From positions 1 through 64,000 of the forward strand of contig UQZR01000004.1 of NCBI GenBank assembly GCA_900545585.1: DNA of 64,000 bases. Direction: 5' to 3'. This document shows positions 15,652 to 24,329 of this stretch, in pieces (the stretch's first letter is position 1; each line of letters starts with the position of its first letter). The position numbers and the translations under genes were made by a program. Below the pieces are notes generated by a model. That model did not search any database. It had not been told where the DNA came from and was given only the letters and a program-made list of their open reading frames with translations. The DNA comes from an uncultured Eubacteriales bacterium. Its GTDB lineage: Bacteria; Bacillota; Clostridia; Oscillospirales; Oscillospiraceae.

Positions 15652-16710
15652 ATGGCAGTCGCAAGCGAGTCTTATGCACCGTCAGTCCTGGTCAGCACGG
15701 AGGGACTTCCTGAGAAAGACTGGCTGGAATACCGGCGCAGGGGGATCGGCGGCAGCGATGCAGCCGCCATATTAGGAATCTCACCGTTTGCTACGGCACG
15801 GGATCTCTACTATGACAAGCTGAAAATCGTGCCTTTTGACGACTCGGAGAGCAACTGGGTAGCCAAGAAGATGGGGCATCTGCTGGAGGATCTGGTAGCA
15901 GAGATATTCCATGTGAAAACGGGGTATCGCATCTATCAGATCAAGAAGATGTTTTATCATCCGGTGCATACGTTTATGCTGGCGGATATTGACTACTTTG
16001 TAGAGCTTCCCGGAGGGCGAACAGCGATCCTCGAAATAAAAACCACCAACTATAATGCAAAGGATCACTGGTGGTCCGAGGATGGGCAGGAGATCATTCC
16101 CCTCAACTATGAGGCTCAGGGGCGGCACTATATGGCCGTGATGAACATTGATGAGGTCTTCTACTGCTGCCTGTACGGCAACAATGAAGATGAAGTCATC
16201 ATCCGGCATATCGACCGTGACCGGGACTATGAGGCGGAGCTGATCGCGCTGGAGCAGGATTTCTGGGAGAACCACATCCTCACCGGCATGCCCCCACCCT
16301 ATACGGAGGACGGCGATCTGATCCTCAACAGCGTCAGGCGTCATTTCGGGCCGGCTGACCCATCGGCGCCGGAGCTGATACTGGAGGGGAATATGGCACT
16401 GCTGATCCCCCGGTATCTGGAGCTTCAGACCCAGCGAAACGCGGAGAAACGAAACTATGAGCACATTGAAGCGGAAATGAGGCGGCTGCAAGGCCGTATC
16501 GTCGCAGAAATGGGACGAAGCTGCACGGCTGTCTGCCAGGGGCGTGAAGCGGCTTACAGCATCAGCTATAAGCCTGTGCGCAAATCTGGCATCAGTAAGG
16601 ACAACCTGCAGCGTTTGCAGGCGCAGCATCCGGACATCTACGAGCAGTACGTCACTGTTTCGGAAAGCCGACGCTTCTATGTGAAAAAACAACGAGAGGA
16701 GGCTGCATGA
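15652..16710 (+). CDS. YqaJ-type recombinase/exonuclease (lambda Exo fold)
   Basis: 352-aa PD-(D/E)xK nuclease of the YqaJ viral recombinase family, which resects double-stranded ends for single-strand annealing. The N-terminal YRRRGIGGSDAAAILGISPF is the family hallmark; the catalytic residues are visible as LLEDLVAEIF (Glu), LADIDYFV (Asp, about 111) and AILEIKTTN (ExK, about 127). The ATG at 15652 has GGAGGG at 7 bases; a longer upstream frame overlaps the leader attenuators and the 51-aa gene and is rejected. The stop overlaps the next gene start, so it is translationally coupled to the RecD-like helicase. Likely role: recombination or replication of the excised element. Confidence 0.85.
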   Translation: MAVASESYAPSVLVSTEGLPEKDWLEYRRRGIGGSDAAAILGISPFATARDLYYDKLKIVPFDDSESNWVAKKMGHLLEDLVAEIFHVKTGYRIYQIKKMFYHPVHTFMLADIDYFVELPGGRTAILEIKTTNYNAKDHWWSEDGQEIIPLNYEAQGRHYMAVMNIDEVFYCCLYGNNEDEVIIRHIDRDRDYEAELIALEQDFWENHILTGMPPPYTEDGDLILNSVRRHFGPADPSAPELILEGNMALLIPRYLELQTQRNAEKRNYEHIEAEMRRLQGRIVAEMGRSCTAVCQGREAAYSISYKPVRKSGISKDNLQRLQAQHPDIYEQYVTVSESRRFYVKKQREEAA

Positions 16711-16711
16711 G

Positions 16712-18781
16712 TTGGCTTATACAGGCGTCTATGAACGGACGATCTTCTATAACCCTGTCAACAAGTACAGCGTGATCAGCGTAAAGACCTCAGACCGTTC
16801 TATCCCCGAAAAGGCCCGCAGTGCATACCGGCATCGGGACAACATGATCCATTTTGCCGCCGTGGGCTATGAGCTGCCGCGCACCGATCAGGTCAGCATG
16901 ATACTGGACGGTGAGTGGAAAGAGGGCAAGAACGGCGTTCAGCTGCATGTAACGCAATGCGAGGAGGTCGTACCTCAGACCCGCGAAGGGATCAAGGGGT
17001 ATCTTTCCTCGCGGCTTATCAAGGGCATTGGCGGCAAGACCGCCGAGCTGATCGTAGACCGGTTTGGCGCAGATACACTGCATGTGCTGGAGAATGAACC
17101 GGAGAGGCTTCTGGAGATACGGGGCGTCAGCAAGGCAAAGCTGGAGGAGATCATTGCCTCCTATAACGAGAGCCGAACACTTCGTGATCTTATGCTGCTA
17201 TTGGCCCCCTTTCAGATCACCCCCACCACCGCCACGAAGATTTATGACCATTTCGGCGCACACAGCGTGGATATTCTGCGGGATAACCCCTTCGAACTCT
17301 GTCAGATATCCGGATTTGGCTTCAAGCGCGTGGACGCGATCATGCGAAAGAACAATTGGCCGCTGAACTCACCCATGCGTATCCGCGGTGCGGTATTTGC
17401 CGCGCTGGAGGGTGCAAAGGGAGATGGCGGTCATCTGTATCTGGATGCAGAGCAGCTTCGTAAGGAGTCCATGGCTCTGCTGAACAGCATGATCCCCGTT
17501 CCGCAGATGCGGGTAAAGGCAGATGATCTGGAGGCTGTGATCGACGACATGCTGCTGCAAGGCAAGATCATTAACAGCAACGGCAACTATTACCTGGTCA
17601 AGACCTTCGCGCAGGAGGACGAAACCGCCCGCAGCATCGCAAGGCTGCTCTGCCGCCCGGTAGAACGGGTGGATGTGCAGGACTTGCTGACAAGGGTACG
17701 GCGTCAGTTTGGGGTCGAGCTCTCTCTGCGGCAGACGGAGGCTGTTCACATGGTATTCCGCAGCGATCTGTCCATCATTACCGGCTCACCCGGTACCGGC
17801 AAGACCACCGTCCTGAAAGCGGTCATTGAGGTGTTCAAGCTGCTGAAGCCATCGGAGAATATCCTGCTGGCAGCCCCCACCGGCCGGGCAAGCCGCCGCA
17901 TGGCGGAGAGTACCGGCGTAAACAATGCCAGCACGCTGCACAGCCTGCTGGGACTGTTTGGTGAGGATGGCGGCTTCCGGAAAGGTGAAGAAGATATGCT
18001 GGACGCAGGCCTTATCATCGTGGATGAATCGTCCATGATGGATATGTGGCTGGCGCGGCAGTTCTTCTCCCGCATTGGGCCGAACACGAAGGTGCTGCTG
18101 GTGGGCGATGCGGACCAGCTGCAAAGCGTTGGGGCCGGCGATGTGTTCCGTGAGTTGATCGACTGCGGGCTGATCCCTGTGACGGTGCTCAATGAGATAT
18201 TCCGTCAGAAGAAGGACAGCCTTATCGCCTATAACGCGCAGAAGATCAACAACAATGACACCGGCTTTTTCTACGGCAATGATTTTACTGTCTGCAAATG
18301 CGCCAACCAGGAGGAAGCCGCCGAACATCTGCGGAATCTCTATCTGGCACAGGTGAAGCAATACGGTGTAGACCGCGTGCAGATCCTATCGCCCTTCCGC
18401 TCCACCGGCGCGGCCTCCGTTGACCAACTCAACGAGGCGATCCGAGAGCTGGTGAACCCGCAGACGGAGGAAGCCGATCTGAAGGTGGGCAGCCTCTATT
18501 TTCGGGTAGGTGATAAGGTGATGCAGAACAAGAACAGTATTAAGGCGTCCAATGGCGATATTGGCTTTATCCGCAGTTTTCGCCATGATGAGCGGGATGG
18601 TATGCGCATATCGATCCAGTTTTCGCCCACGAGGGTCGTGGAGTACTCCATGGAGGAAATGGGCCATGTGGAGCTTGCCTATGCCACCACCGTCCATAAG
18701 GCGCAGGGCAGTGAGTTTGATGTGGTACTATTCCCTTTGCTGAGGAGCCACGCCCGGATGCTGACGCGAAGCCTTGTCTAG
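16712..18781 (+). CDS. RecD2-like DNA helicase, 3' truncated (motif VI missing)
   Basis: 689-aa SF1B helicase. N-terminal OB/HhH-like region, then Walker A TGSPGTGKTT (about 357), motif II VDESSMMD (about 435) and motif V ATTVHKAQGSEFD (about 657). The chain stops after LLRSHARMLTRSLV, precisely where family members continue with YTAxTRAK (motif VI, arginine finger) and about 50 more residues. The TTG start at 16712 has AGGAGG at 9 bases and overlaps the upstream stop. The missing end coincides with a junction to an opposite-strand gene fragment, so a deletion is likely and helicase activity doubtful. Confidence 0.85.
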   Translation: MAYTGVYERTIFYNPVNKYSVISVKTSDRSIPEKARSAYRHRDNMIHFAAVGYELPRTDQVSMILDGEWKEGKNGVQLHVTQCEEVVPQTREGIKGYLSSRLIKGIGGKTAELIVDRFGADTLHVLENEPERLLEIRGVSKAKLEEIIASYNESRTLRDLMLLLAPFQITPTTATKIYDHFGAHSVDILRDNPFELCQISGFGFKRVDAIMRKNNWPLNSPMRIRGAVFAALEGAKGDGGHLYLDAEQLRKESMALLNSMIPVPQMRVKADDLEAVIDDMLLQGKIINSNGNYYLVKTFAQEDETARSIARLLCRPVERVDVQDLLTRVRRQFGVELSLRQTEAVHMVFRSDLSIITGSPGTGKTTVLKAVIEVFKLLKPSENILLAAPTGRASRRMAESTGVNNASTLHSLLGLFGEDGGFRKGEEDMLDAGLIIVDESSMMDMWLARQFFSRIGPNTKVLLVGDADQLQSVGAGDVFRELIDCGLIPVTVLNEIFRQKKDSLIAYNAQKINNNDTGFFYGNDFTVCKCANQEEAAEHLRNLYLAQVKQYGVDRVQILSPFRSTGAASVDQLNEAIRELVNPQTEEADLKVGSLYFRVGDKVMQNKNSIKASNGDIGFIRSFRHDERDGMRISIQFSPTRVVEYSMEEMGHVELAYATTVHKAQGSEFDVVLFPLLRSHARMLTRSLV

Positions 18782-18885
18782 CTTCCTGCACTACGACTGT
18801 TGCCATATACAAAGCTGGCAGGATGCAAGGTAGCCTTAGCTCCGCAGTTGGGGCAATGGATATTGACTCTTTTCAGAATGTTCAC
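18778..18885 (-). pseudogene. Truncated zinc-ribbon protein (5' fragment)
   Basis: About 35 codons reading ...RVNIHCPNCGAKATLHPASF-VYGNS..., a start resembling small zinc-finger-containing proteins, then a stop created at the junction with the RecD-like gene (both stops share CTAG). A good AGGAGG lies upstream, but no ATG is correctly spaced: the candidate GTG overlaps the ribosome site. Its 3' part has been lost. Confidence 0.5.
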
Positions 18886-18909
18886 CTCCTTCTTTCGGCT
18901 TGTGTGCGT

Positions 18910-19218
18910 TCATTGTTGGCAGCTCTCCCACAATTGGGATAGACTGCACCGTTTCGGGTCTTCTACGTTCCAGACAAGCCAGCTGGTGTAGAAGCGTTGG
19001 AATCCCTCCAGCATCATAATGCCGACGCAATCATATTTATCCACAGTCTCACCGGACAGTTCCTCGAATACCGCCACAGGTATGATTGCCGGCACGGCAT
19101 TGTGATTTACAGACAGAAGAAAACCGGAGCACCCGTCACAACGCTGGCAATCAATGAAGAAGCTGTTGCGCCAGTTACAGCAGGTTGCCTGTAAAAATCG
19201 GTAAAAACGCTTGTCCAT
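18910..19218 (-). CDS. Cys-rich 102-aa protein of unknown function
   Basis: Frame from ATG at 19218 (GAGGGA at 7 bases) to 18910. Four or more cysteines in TCCNWRNSFFIDCQRCDGCSG suggest a metal-binding knot. The rest is a compact mixed alpha/beta region ending SLSQLWESCQQ. It is on the same strand as the pilus operon and precedes the truncated zinc-ribbon gene by 25 bases, so the two were probably neighbours in one operon. Not recognised as a known family. Confidence 0.6.
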   Translation of the reverse strand: MDKRFYRFLQATCCNWRNSFFIDCQRCDGCSGFLLSVNHNAVPAIIPVAVFEELSGETVDKYDCVGIMMLEGFQRFYTSWLVWNVEDPKRCSLSQLWESCQQ

Positions 19219-19284
19219 AAAATTCCCTCTACTATCATTATCCGTAAAACGAAATCAAAAGTGCGCCACTTTTTGAAAAAAATT

Positions 19285-19380
19285 TCAAATTTCTCTGCGG
19301 CCACGGGGTCGGGGGCGTCTGGAGACAATAATTGCCACGGCAGCTGCCGCAGCTAAAATGATACAAAGTGCTTTTTTCAT
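19285..19380 (-). CDS. 31-aa single-span membrane peptide
   Basis: ATG at 19380 with AAGGAG 9 bases upstream; a hydrophobic Ala/Ile/Val segment (residues 4-20) is followed by the strongly basic tail SRRPRPRGRREI. It directly follows the sortase remnant (14 bases after its stop). It could be a small membrane protein or the residue of a longer gene; conservation is untested. Confidence 0.4.
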   Translation of the reverse strand: MKKALCIILAAAAAVAIIVSRRPRPRGRREI

Positions 19381-19393
19381 TGTGCATTTCTCC

Positions 19394-19474
19394 TTAATTT
19401 TCAGTTCGTTCACAGTAGACCACAAACCGCTGCCGCCCGCCGCCGGCGTGGGGGTGGCAGGTCAGCCGCGTCGC
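19394..19474 (-). pseudogene. C-terminal remnant of a class C sortase
   Basis: The fragment RLTCHPHAGGGRQRFVVYCE retains the catalytic Cys (TCHP) and Arg (GRQRFVVY) region and matches the C-terminus of the intact sortase at 20986-21684 (TCHPYASGGRQRFVVYCE). All preceding sortase sequence is missing; upstream lies the promoter region of the ATPase gene and unrelated DNA. It shows that the pilus operon once continued here. Confidence 0.75.
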
Positions 19475-19579
19475 AGTTCCTGTCAACTTTCAGGCTTCTT
19501 TACCTCACAGGAGCAGTGGTTTGAATCACAGCCCGCTGAAATGTTGCCGGGTTTATCTACAAACATTTCATCAGAGCTA

Positions 19580-19608
19580 TTGATTTTTATCTCACGGTGT
19601 CGTATACT
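19580..19608 (+). promoter_or_regulatory. Promoter of the DUF4143-type ATPase gene
   Basis: TTGATT (19580-19585), 17-base spacer, TATACT (19603-19608), 55 bases before the start codon. Confidence 0.75.
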
Positions 19609-19662
19609 ATCCATTGAAATGTAGCATGATAATACCAGCAAGTTTTCAATGGAGGTTGGGCT

Positions 19663-20964
19663 ATGGAAATAAAACGAGATCGCTATTTGAAAAAAATCAT
19701 CTCCTTCATGTGGGATGGTCAGGTGAAGGTGATCACTGGCATCCGCAGATGCGGCAAGTCCTACCTGCTTCGCAATCTGTTCAAGAGTTACCTTCTCGGT
19801 GAGGGTGTTACCGAAGATCATATTCTGTCCTTTGAGTTGGACTTGACCCGTGATATTCGCTATCGCAATCCGCTGGAGCTTTCGGCTCATGTCCGTGAGA
19901 TCGTAGAACACAGTGCAGACCAATATTATCTTTTTGTAGACGAGATTCAGATGTCCGACGAGGTTCCGAATCCCTACAATCCAGATGGCAAGAAGGTTAC
20001 CTTCTACGACGCGCTCAACGATTTGAAATCCTTGTCCAACTTGGACATTTATGTGACCGGCAGCAACTCCAAAATGCTGTCCTCCGATATACTGACTGAG
20101 TTCCGGGGACGGAGCGATGAGATCCGTGTGCATCCGCTTTCCTTTGCCGAATACTATTCAGCCGTAGGCGGTGATAAGCAGGATGCCTTTGAGGACTATG
20201 CCTTCTACGGCGGTATGCCGCTGATCCTGTCCCGTCCCACGGATGCCGCGAAAATGGCTTATCTGAAATCGCTGTTTTCTGAGGTCTATCTGAAGGACAT
20301 TGTAGAGCGGAAGAAGATCAAGCGTGAGGATGTGCTGTCTGCTATTCTTGATCTGCTGTGTTCGTCTATTGGTTCTCTGACCAACCCAACGAAGGTTGCT
20401 GCCGCCATCAACACCGTGCAGAAGCGTAGCGGTGAAAATGTCGTTGCCTTGAACACCGTGAAAGCCTATATGGATCACTTATCGGATTCCTTCCTCTTTA
20501 CCGAATGCAAGCGCTGGGATGTGAAGGGCAAGAGCTATTTTGACTATCCCAACAAATACTACTGTGAGGACATTGGACTGAGAAATGCCCGTATCGGCTT
20601 CCGCCAGCAGGAAATGACGCACATCATGGAGAACATCATTTTCAATGAGTTGATGATCCGTGAATGCGCCGTTGACATCGGCATCGTCTATGGCAATGAG
20701 AAAAATGCCAAAGGAAAGGTCACTCCGGTTGCGCGGGAAATCGACTTCATTGCAACCTCCGGCGGCAAGAAGACCTACATCCAGTCTGCCTACGCATTGG
20801 GAACAGAGGAAAAGGCAATCACCGAGAATAAACCCTTCGCGCTGACCGGCGATTCCTTCCCGAAGATCATTGTCCGTCATGACATCCGTAAGCGTTGGTA
20901 TGATGAGGGCGGCATTCTCAATATTGGCGTCATTGACTTCCTGCTGGATGACACGCTTGTCTGA
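19663..20964 (+). CDS. AAA ATPase with DUF4143-type C-terminal domain
   Basis: 433-aa P-loop ATPase common in Clostridia and archaea. Walker A is TGIRRCGKSYLL (about 24-35), Walker B YYLFVDEIQM (about 87-96), sensor region IYVTGSNSKML; the C-terminal half has the DUF4143 nuclease-like layout (CEDIGLRNAR, EIDFIATSGGK). Function is unknown; members are often solitary and mobile. It has its own promoter, a terminator shared with the sortase gene, and lies opposite to and inside the sortase/pilus operon, separating an intact sortase from a sortase remnant. That indicates insertion as a separate module. Confidence 0.85.
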   Translation: MEIKRDRYLKKIISFMWDGQVKVITGIRRCGKSYLLRNLFKSYLLGEGVTEDHILSFELDLTRDIRYRNPLELSAHVREIVEHSADQYYLFVDEIQMSDEVPNPYNPDGKKVTFYDALNDLKSLSNLDIYVTGSNSKMLSSDILTEFRGRSDEIRVHPLSFAEYYSAVGGDKQDAFEDYAFYGGMPLILSRPTDAAKMAYLKSLFSEVYLKDIVERKKIKREDVLSAILDLLCSSIGSLTNPTKVAAAINTVQKRSGENVVALNTVKAYMDHLSDSFLFTECKRWDVKGKSYFDYPNKYYCEDIGLRNARIGFRQQEMTHIMENIIFNELMIRECAVDIGIVYGNEKNAKGKVTPVAREIDFIATSGGKKTYIQSAYALGTEEKAITENKPFALTGDSFPKIIVRHDIRKRWYDEGGILNIGVIDFLLDDTLV

Positions 20965-20977
20965 ATCCTCTCAAAAT

Positions 20978-21017
20978 AAAACTGCTCACCGTGATTGGCT
21001 CATGGTGGGCAGTTTTT
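20978..21017. terminator. Bidirectional terminator between ATPase and sortase genes
   Basis: AAACTGCTCACC/GGTGGGCAGTTT arms with a 13-base loop and T runs on both sides. The sortase stop codon lies inside the structure. Confidence 0.8.
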
Positions 21018-21684
21018 CGCAATACACCACAAACCGCTGCCGCCCACCCGAAGCGTAGGGATGGCAGGTCAGAAGCGTCAGAAGGTCGCGGCCCTGCTGA
21101 ATTTTGATCTTGTCCACCTCGTGGGGCTGGATGATCCGAATGTCAGCTACGGTGTAGGTCAGCGTCTCCCATAGATTTGTCAGCGTAACGGTATCGCCCG
21201 CCTGCAAGCGGTCGATATGCCGGAAGTAGTCTGCGCCGCGCCAGCCCCGGTGGCCGGCAATGACGCAGTTGGTGTTGTCGCCGCCGATGGGCGCGGACGT
21301 GTTGCCCAGTACTGCCGCGCCTGCGGCAAGGTGGTCATCGGACGCGCCCAGATAGACCGGCATGATAAGCTCCATGGTAGGTATCTCTAAGACGCCTATG
21401 ATCTCGTCAGCTACGCCGTAGGTGGTCAGGTCGGCGGCAGGCTCCTCACAGGCTTCGAGGTCGGTGAGATTACACTGCCTTTCCTTATAAAGCTGCCGGT
21501 TGTACTCCTGTAGAGCTGCCATCAGTTCGGGGTACTGCTGCTCCGGCTTCCGTTCTTCAAGGAAGTTTTGTACGGCTTCGTTCGTGTCGGCTTGAAGCCT
21601 GTGTCCTGTGAACATCGGCCACAGCATCACGCAGATGCCCGCCGCGGCCAGCAGCACCGCCAGCACAAGAGATGTCTTACGCAT
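20986..21684 (-). CDS. Class C sortase 2 (pilus polymerase or housekeeping anchor)
   Basis: 232-aa membrane cysteine transpeptidase with an N-terminal anchor (residues 5-22). Catalytic residues: His in AGHRGW (about 144), Cys in TLLTCHPY, Arg in GGRQRFVVY. The class C pattern IGVLEIPTMELIMPVYLG is clear. There is no C-terminal membrane helix, unlike the neighbouring sortase. It overlaps the upstream sortase by 8 bases, so the two are coupled. It probably shares work with sortase 1 in linking or anchoring the pilins encoded just upstream. Confidence 0.9.
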   Translation of the reverse strand: MRKTSLVLAVLLAAAGICVMLWPMFTGHRLQADTNEAVQNFLEERKPEQQYPELMAALQEYNRQLYKERQCNLTDLEACEEPAADLTTYGVADEIIGVLEIPTMELIMPVYLGASDDHLAAGAAVLGNTSAPIGGDNTNCVIAGHRGWRGADYFRHIDRLQAGDTVTLTNLWETLTYTVADIRIIQPHEVDKIKIQQGRDLLTLLTCHPYASGGRQRFVVYCEKLPTMSQSR

Positions 21685-22492
21685 GGCGTTTCCTCCTCAT
21701 CAGGAAGTATCCGCTGCCTGCAACAGCTACCGCGCCAAGGCCGATACCCAAGCCGGTGAGGTAATGCCGCGTCCAGGAAGATGCCACAGGTTTTTCTGCG
21801 GCGGCAGTCGCTTCCTGCTCCGGTACATACGGCATCCGATGACCTCGCACCAGTAGCCGGTGCGTGTTGATGCCGAACGGGGTGCAGGTCACCAATGTTA
21901 CATAGTCCTTGCCGCCTTCAATTTGGAGCCGCGATGTGTCCGTAGGCAATACCGCGTGGACGGCATCCACCTTGTATGCCAGCGTATCGCCCAGCACGTG
22001 GATGTAAAACGTGTCTCCCTCTGCAAGCTGGTCGATGTCCGAAAACAGCTTGGAACTCGCCAGTCCGCTGTGAGCCGACAGCACCGCGTGGGTACTGCTG
22101 CCGCCAACCGGCAGAGATGTGCCGACCACATGACCCACGGCACACTCCAGCGTGTCCGCGCCCGTTCCGTGCTGCACGGGCAGATACACGTTGATTTTGG
22201 GGATGTCCACATAGGCCATGACGCCGCCCACTGTGAGCTGCTGGGCATAGGCCGAGGGAGGGGCGGAAGCCCCTCCCTCTGCAATGGCTGCGCCGGACAG
22301 CATAGCATTGTACTGCTCTGCGGCTTCACGCTGGGCGGTCAGCTCGGTTTTGTCGGTGTCTTCGATGGCGGCGGTGTAGGCGGTTTCTATGTCCGAGTGG
22401 TATTTCTCACTCAGAAGTTCTCCCACCAACGGATAAAGCATCAAGCCCAGCGCCGCAACGCCGCAGACTGCCGCCAGTAGCCAGCGCTTCAC
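21677..22492 (-). CDS. Class C sortase 1 (pilin-polymerising)
   Basis: 271-aa sortase with N-terminal anchor and a second hydrophobic helix near the C-terminus (residues about 245-263) followed by RRKRHA, the topology typical of pilin polymerases. Catalytic His in LSAHSG, Cys in TLVTCTPFG, Arg in NTHRLLVRG; VAYVDIPKI-type strand present as MAYVDIPKINVYLPV. It overlaps the backbone pilin stop by 4 bases. Expected to cross-link the LPKTG backbone subunits through a pilin lysine. Confidence 0.92.
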   Translation of the reverse strand: MKRWLLAAVCGVAALGLMLYPLVGELLSEKYHSDIETAYTAAIEDTDKTELTAQREAAEQYNAMLSGAAIAEGGASAPPSAYAQQLTVGGVMAYVDIPKINVYLPVQHGTGADTLECAVGHVVGTSLPVGGSSTHAVLSAHSGLASSKLFSDIDQLAEGDTFYIHVLGDTLAYKVDAVHAVLPTDTSRLQIEGGKDYVTLVTCTPFGINTHRLLVRGHRMPYVPEQEATAAAEKPVASSWTRHYLTGLGIGLGAVAVAGSGYFLMRRKRHA

Positions 22493-24327
22493 TGCTCGTT
22501 CTTGTGCTTACGGCTGCGGATCACGATAAACGCTGCCGCACCCAGCAGAGCCACACCGCCGACAGTGAACATCCACGTGCCGTAGCCGCCCGTCTTAGGC
22601 AGGTCGAAGCCGGGGTTGTTGACCACGGTCAGCGGCACGATGGCGTTGCCGTCCGTCATGCCGGCATCCTTGCCGTTGACGGTGGCAGAGGCGGTCAGCA
22701 GCTTTGCGCCGCACTTCTCGCACTGACCGTTCTCGACAGTCTTGATAACGATCTTGACAGCGTCCTTCAGCAGCACATAGCCCTTGTCGGTGGCAATTTC
22801 GGTCAGGCTGTAAGCATCGTCCTCCAGCCCCTTGACAATAATGTGCCCCTGTACATTGGGAATGAACGTAGTAGCGTCAGCCTTCTTGGCAGCAAAGCCC
22901 TTGGCGTAGTACACGCCACCCTTCTGCTCGGCAACCACGAATACATCGTCGGTGTCATTGTGCAGGTTGAACTTCACGTTCCGCAAGTTGCCGCCGTTGT
23001 CAGAAAACCGCTTGAGAACGTCGATACCGTAGGTATACACGTGGCAGCAATCCTTGAGGGTATCAAAGTAGGTGTTGTTCGTTCTGCGCCACGTCAGCAC
23101 GACCTCATTGGGGTTGTCGGTATCTCCCATCTTGGCGTCTGCGGTCAGTGTCGCCGCGTAGGTGATACGCATGGTGCAGTCGCTGTAGCCACGCTTGACG
23201 CTGTCGGTATAAACGCTCTCAGATTCGTTGATCTCGCTCAGACCTGTATCGGTCATGCGGATGGCCATAGTGTTGGCCGCGTCATCGTAAGCCACGGCGA
23301 ATTTGCCGGAGCTTTCATCCCATGTGGTGATCTTGTCGGCACAGCCAGCATCCTTAAAGAACTCAATGACCACCTCATTCTTGTTGTAGCGGATGCCCTT
23401 GCTCAGCGTGTCCACATAGGTGTACTCGCTCAGAGCCGATGCCTTGGAGGTGATGGTGGGCAGGGTGCTAATGATCTGATAATCCACCGTGTCGCCCACG
23501 GATGCGGTAGCAGTATGCTCGTAACCGTCCTTGATGTCGGTCAGACTGCCGGTATTCTTGCCGGTGGAGTTCTTGGCCTCACGCACGGTCTTTTCGAGGT
23601 CGGGGTTGCCGGTCTGGTTCTTGGGATAAACAGTGACATCGTAGTTCCACGCCGCGCCGTCGATGGTGGTCATGGGCAGGGACACGAGGAAAGGATTGCA
23701 GGTGGAGGTCACGTTTTCAGGGACTCTGGTCTCTACCACCAGATACAATCCCTGCTCCATATCAGAAGCGGAGGTGTGTCCGGTGGCATCCGTTTCGGGC
23801 ATGGCCACGCCGCCGTTCTTCATGGCGGTCTCCAGCGCATTTTTCACGTTCGTGGCATTGGCAGCCAGCGCAGCGGCCAACTTATTATTAAGCATATCGC
23901 TGGTGAAGTAGTTTTTGCCGTTTTCGCTCTTGTGGGCATCTGCGGCGGTCACGCCGATGGCGGACAGCACGGCGTCCGCGCCGTCAAAGCCGTACAGCAC
24001 GCCTACCTGACGCTGGCCGTCCACCACCTCATTATTCATGGCGATGTCGGCCACGCGGAGGTAGGTAAACTCCACGCCCTGCACGGCGTATTTTGCCAGC
24101 TTGTCGATAACGGCATCGTCATGCAGGCCGGTGCTGACATAGGATTCCGCGTCCCACGCGCCGTCCTTGCTGGCCATGGTGATGTCGTACTTATAGATGT
24201 TCAGGGACGCTTTCTTGCCGGGGTCGATGGTAGGCGCAGAATCTGTTGCGGCGAACGCCGTGGCCATCAGGCCGATGACCATAAGCGCCGACAGCAGCAG
24301 CGCCACTACGCGATGGATCTTTTTCAT
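22489..24327 (-). CDS. LPKTG-anchored SpaA-type major (backbone) pilin
   Basis: 612-aa secreted protein: signal peptide (MKKIHRVVALLLSALMVIGL... ending near AFA), several Cna_B-like beta domains, and a C-terminal cell-wall sorting signal (LPKTGGYG, hydrophobic span, RSRKHKNEQ). A pilin-motif-like segment with lysines is seen in NYDVTVYPKNQTGNPDLEKT, and isopeptide E-box-like YSLTEIATDKGY lies in the last domain. Size, position before two class C sortases and the sorting motif fit a backbone pilin. It lies 2 bases after the tip adhesin gene. Confidence 0.92.
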   Translation of the reverse strand: MKKIHRVVALLLSALMVIGLMATAFAATDSAPTIDPGKKASLNIYKYDITMASKDGAWDAESYVSTGLHDDAVIDKLAKYAVQGVEFTYLRVADIAMNNEVVDGQRQVGVLYGFDGADAVLSAIGVTAADAHKSENGKNYFTSDMLNNKLAAALAANATNVKNALETAMKNGGVAMPETDATGHTSASDMEQGLYLVVETRVPENVTSTCNPFLVSLPMTTIDGAAWNYDVTVYPKNQTGNPDLEKTVREAKNSTGKNTGSLTDIKDGYEHTATASVGDTVDYQIISTLPTITSKASALSEYTYVDTLSKGIRYNKNEVVIEFFKDAGCADKITTWDESSGKFAVAYDDAANTMAIRMTDTGLSEINESESVYTDSVKRGYSDCTMRITYAATLTADAKMGDTDNPNEVVLTWRRTNNTYFDTLKDCCHVYTYGIDVLKRFSDNGGNLRNVKFNLHNDTDDVFVVAEQKGGVYYAKGFAAKKADATTFIPNVQGHIIVKGLEDDAYSLTEIATDKGYVLLKDAVKIVIKTVENGQCEKCGAKLLTASATVNGKDAGMTDGNAIVPLTVVNNPGFDLPKTGGYGTWMFTVGGVALLGAAAFIVIRSRKHKNEQ

Positions 24328-24329
24328 GT

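Noticed and set aside
18836..19030. 64-codon minus-strand frame overlapping the zinc-ribbon fragment and the Cys-rich gene.
   Set aside because: It overlaps two better supported frames and lacks a ribosome site.
19483..19614. 43-codon minus-strand frame ending in a Cys-rich peptide (AGCDSNHCSCE), considered as a RiPP precursor.
   Set aside because: No ribosome binding site, and it overlaps the promoter of the divergent ATPase gene; no modification enzyme nearby.
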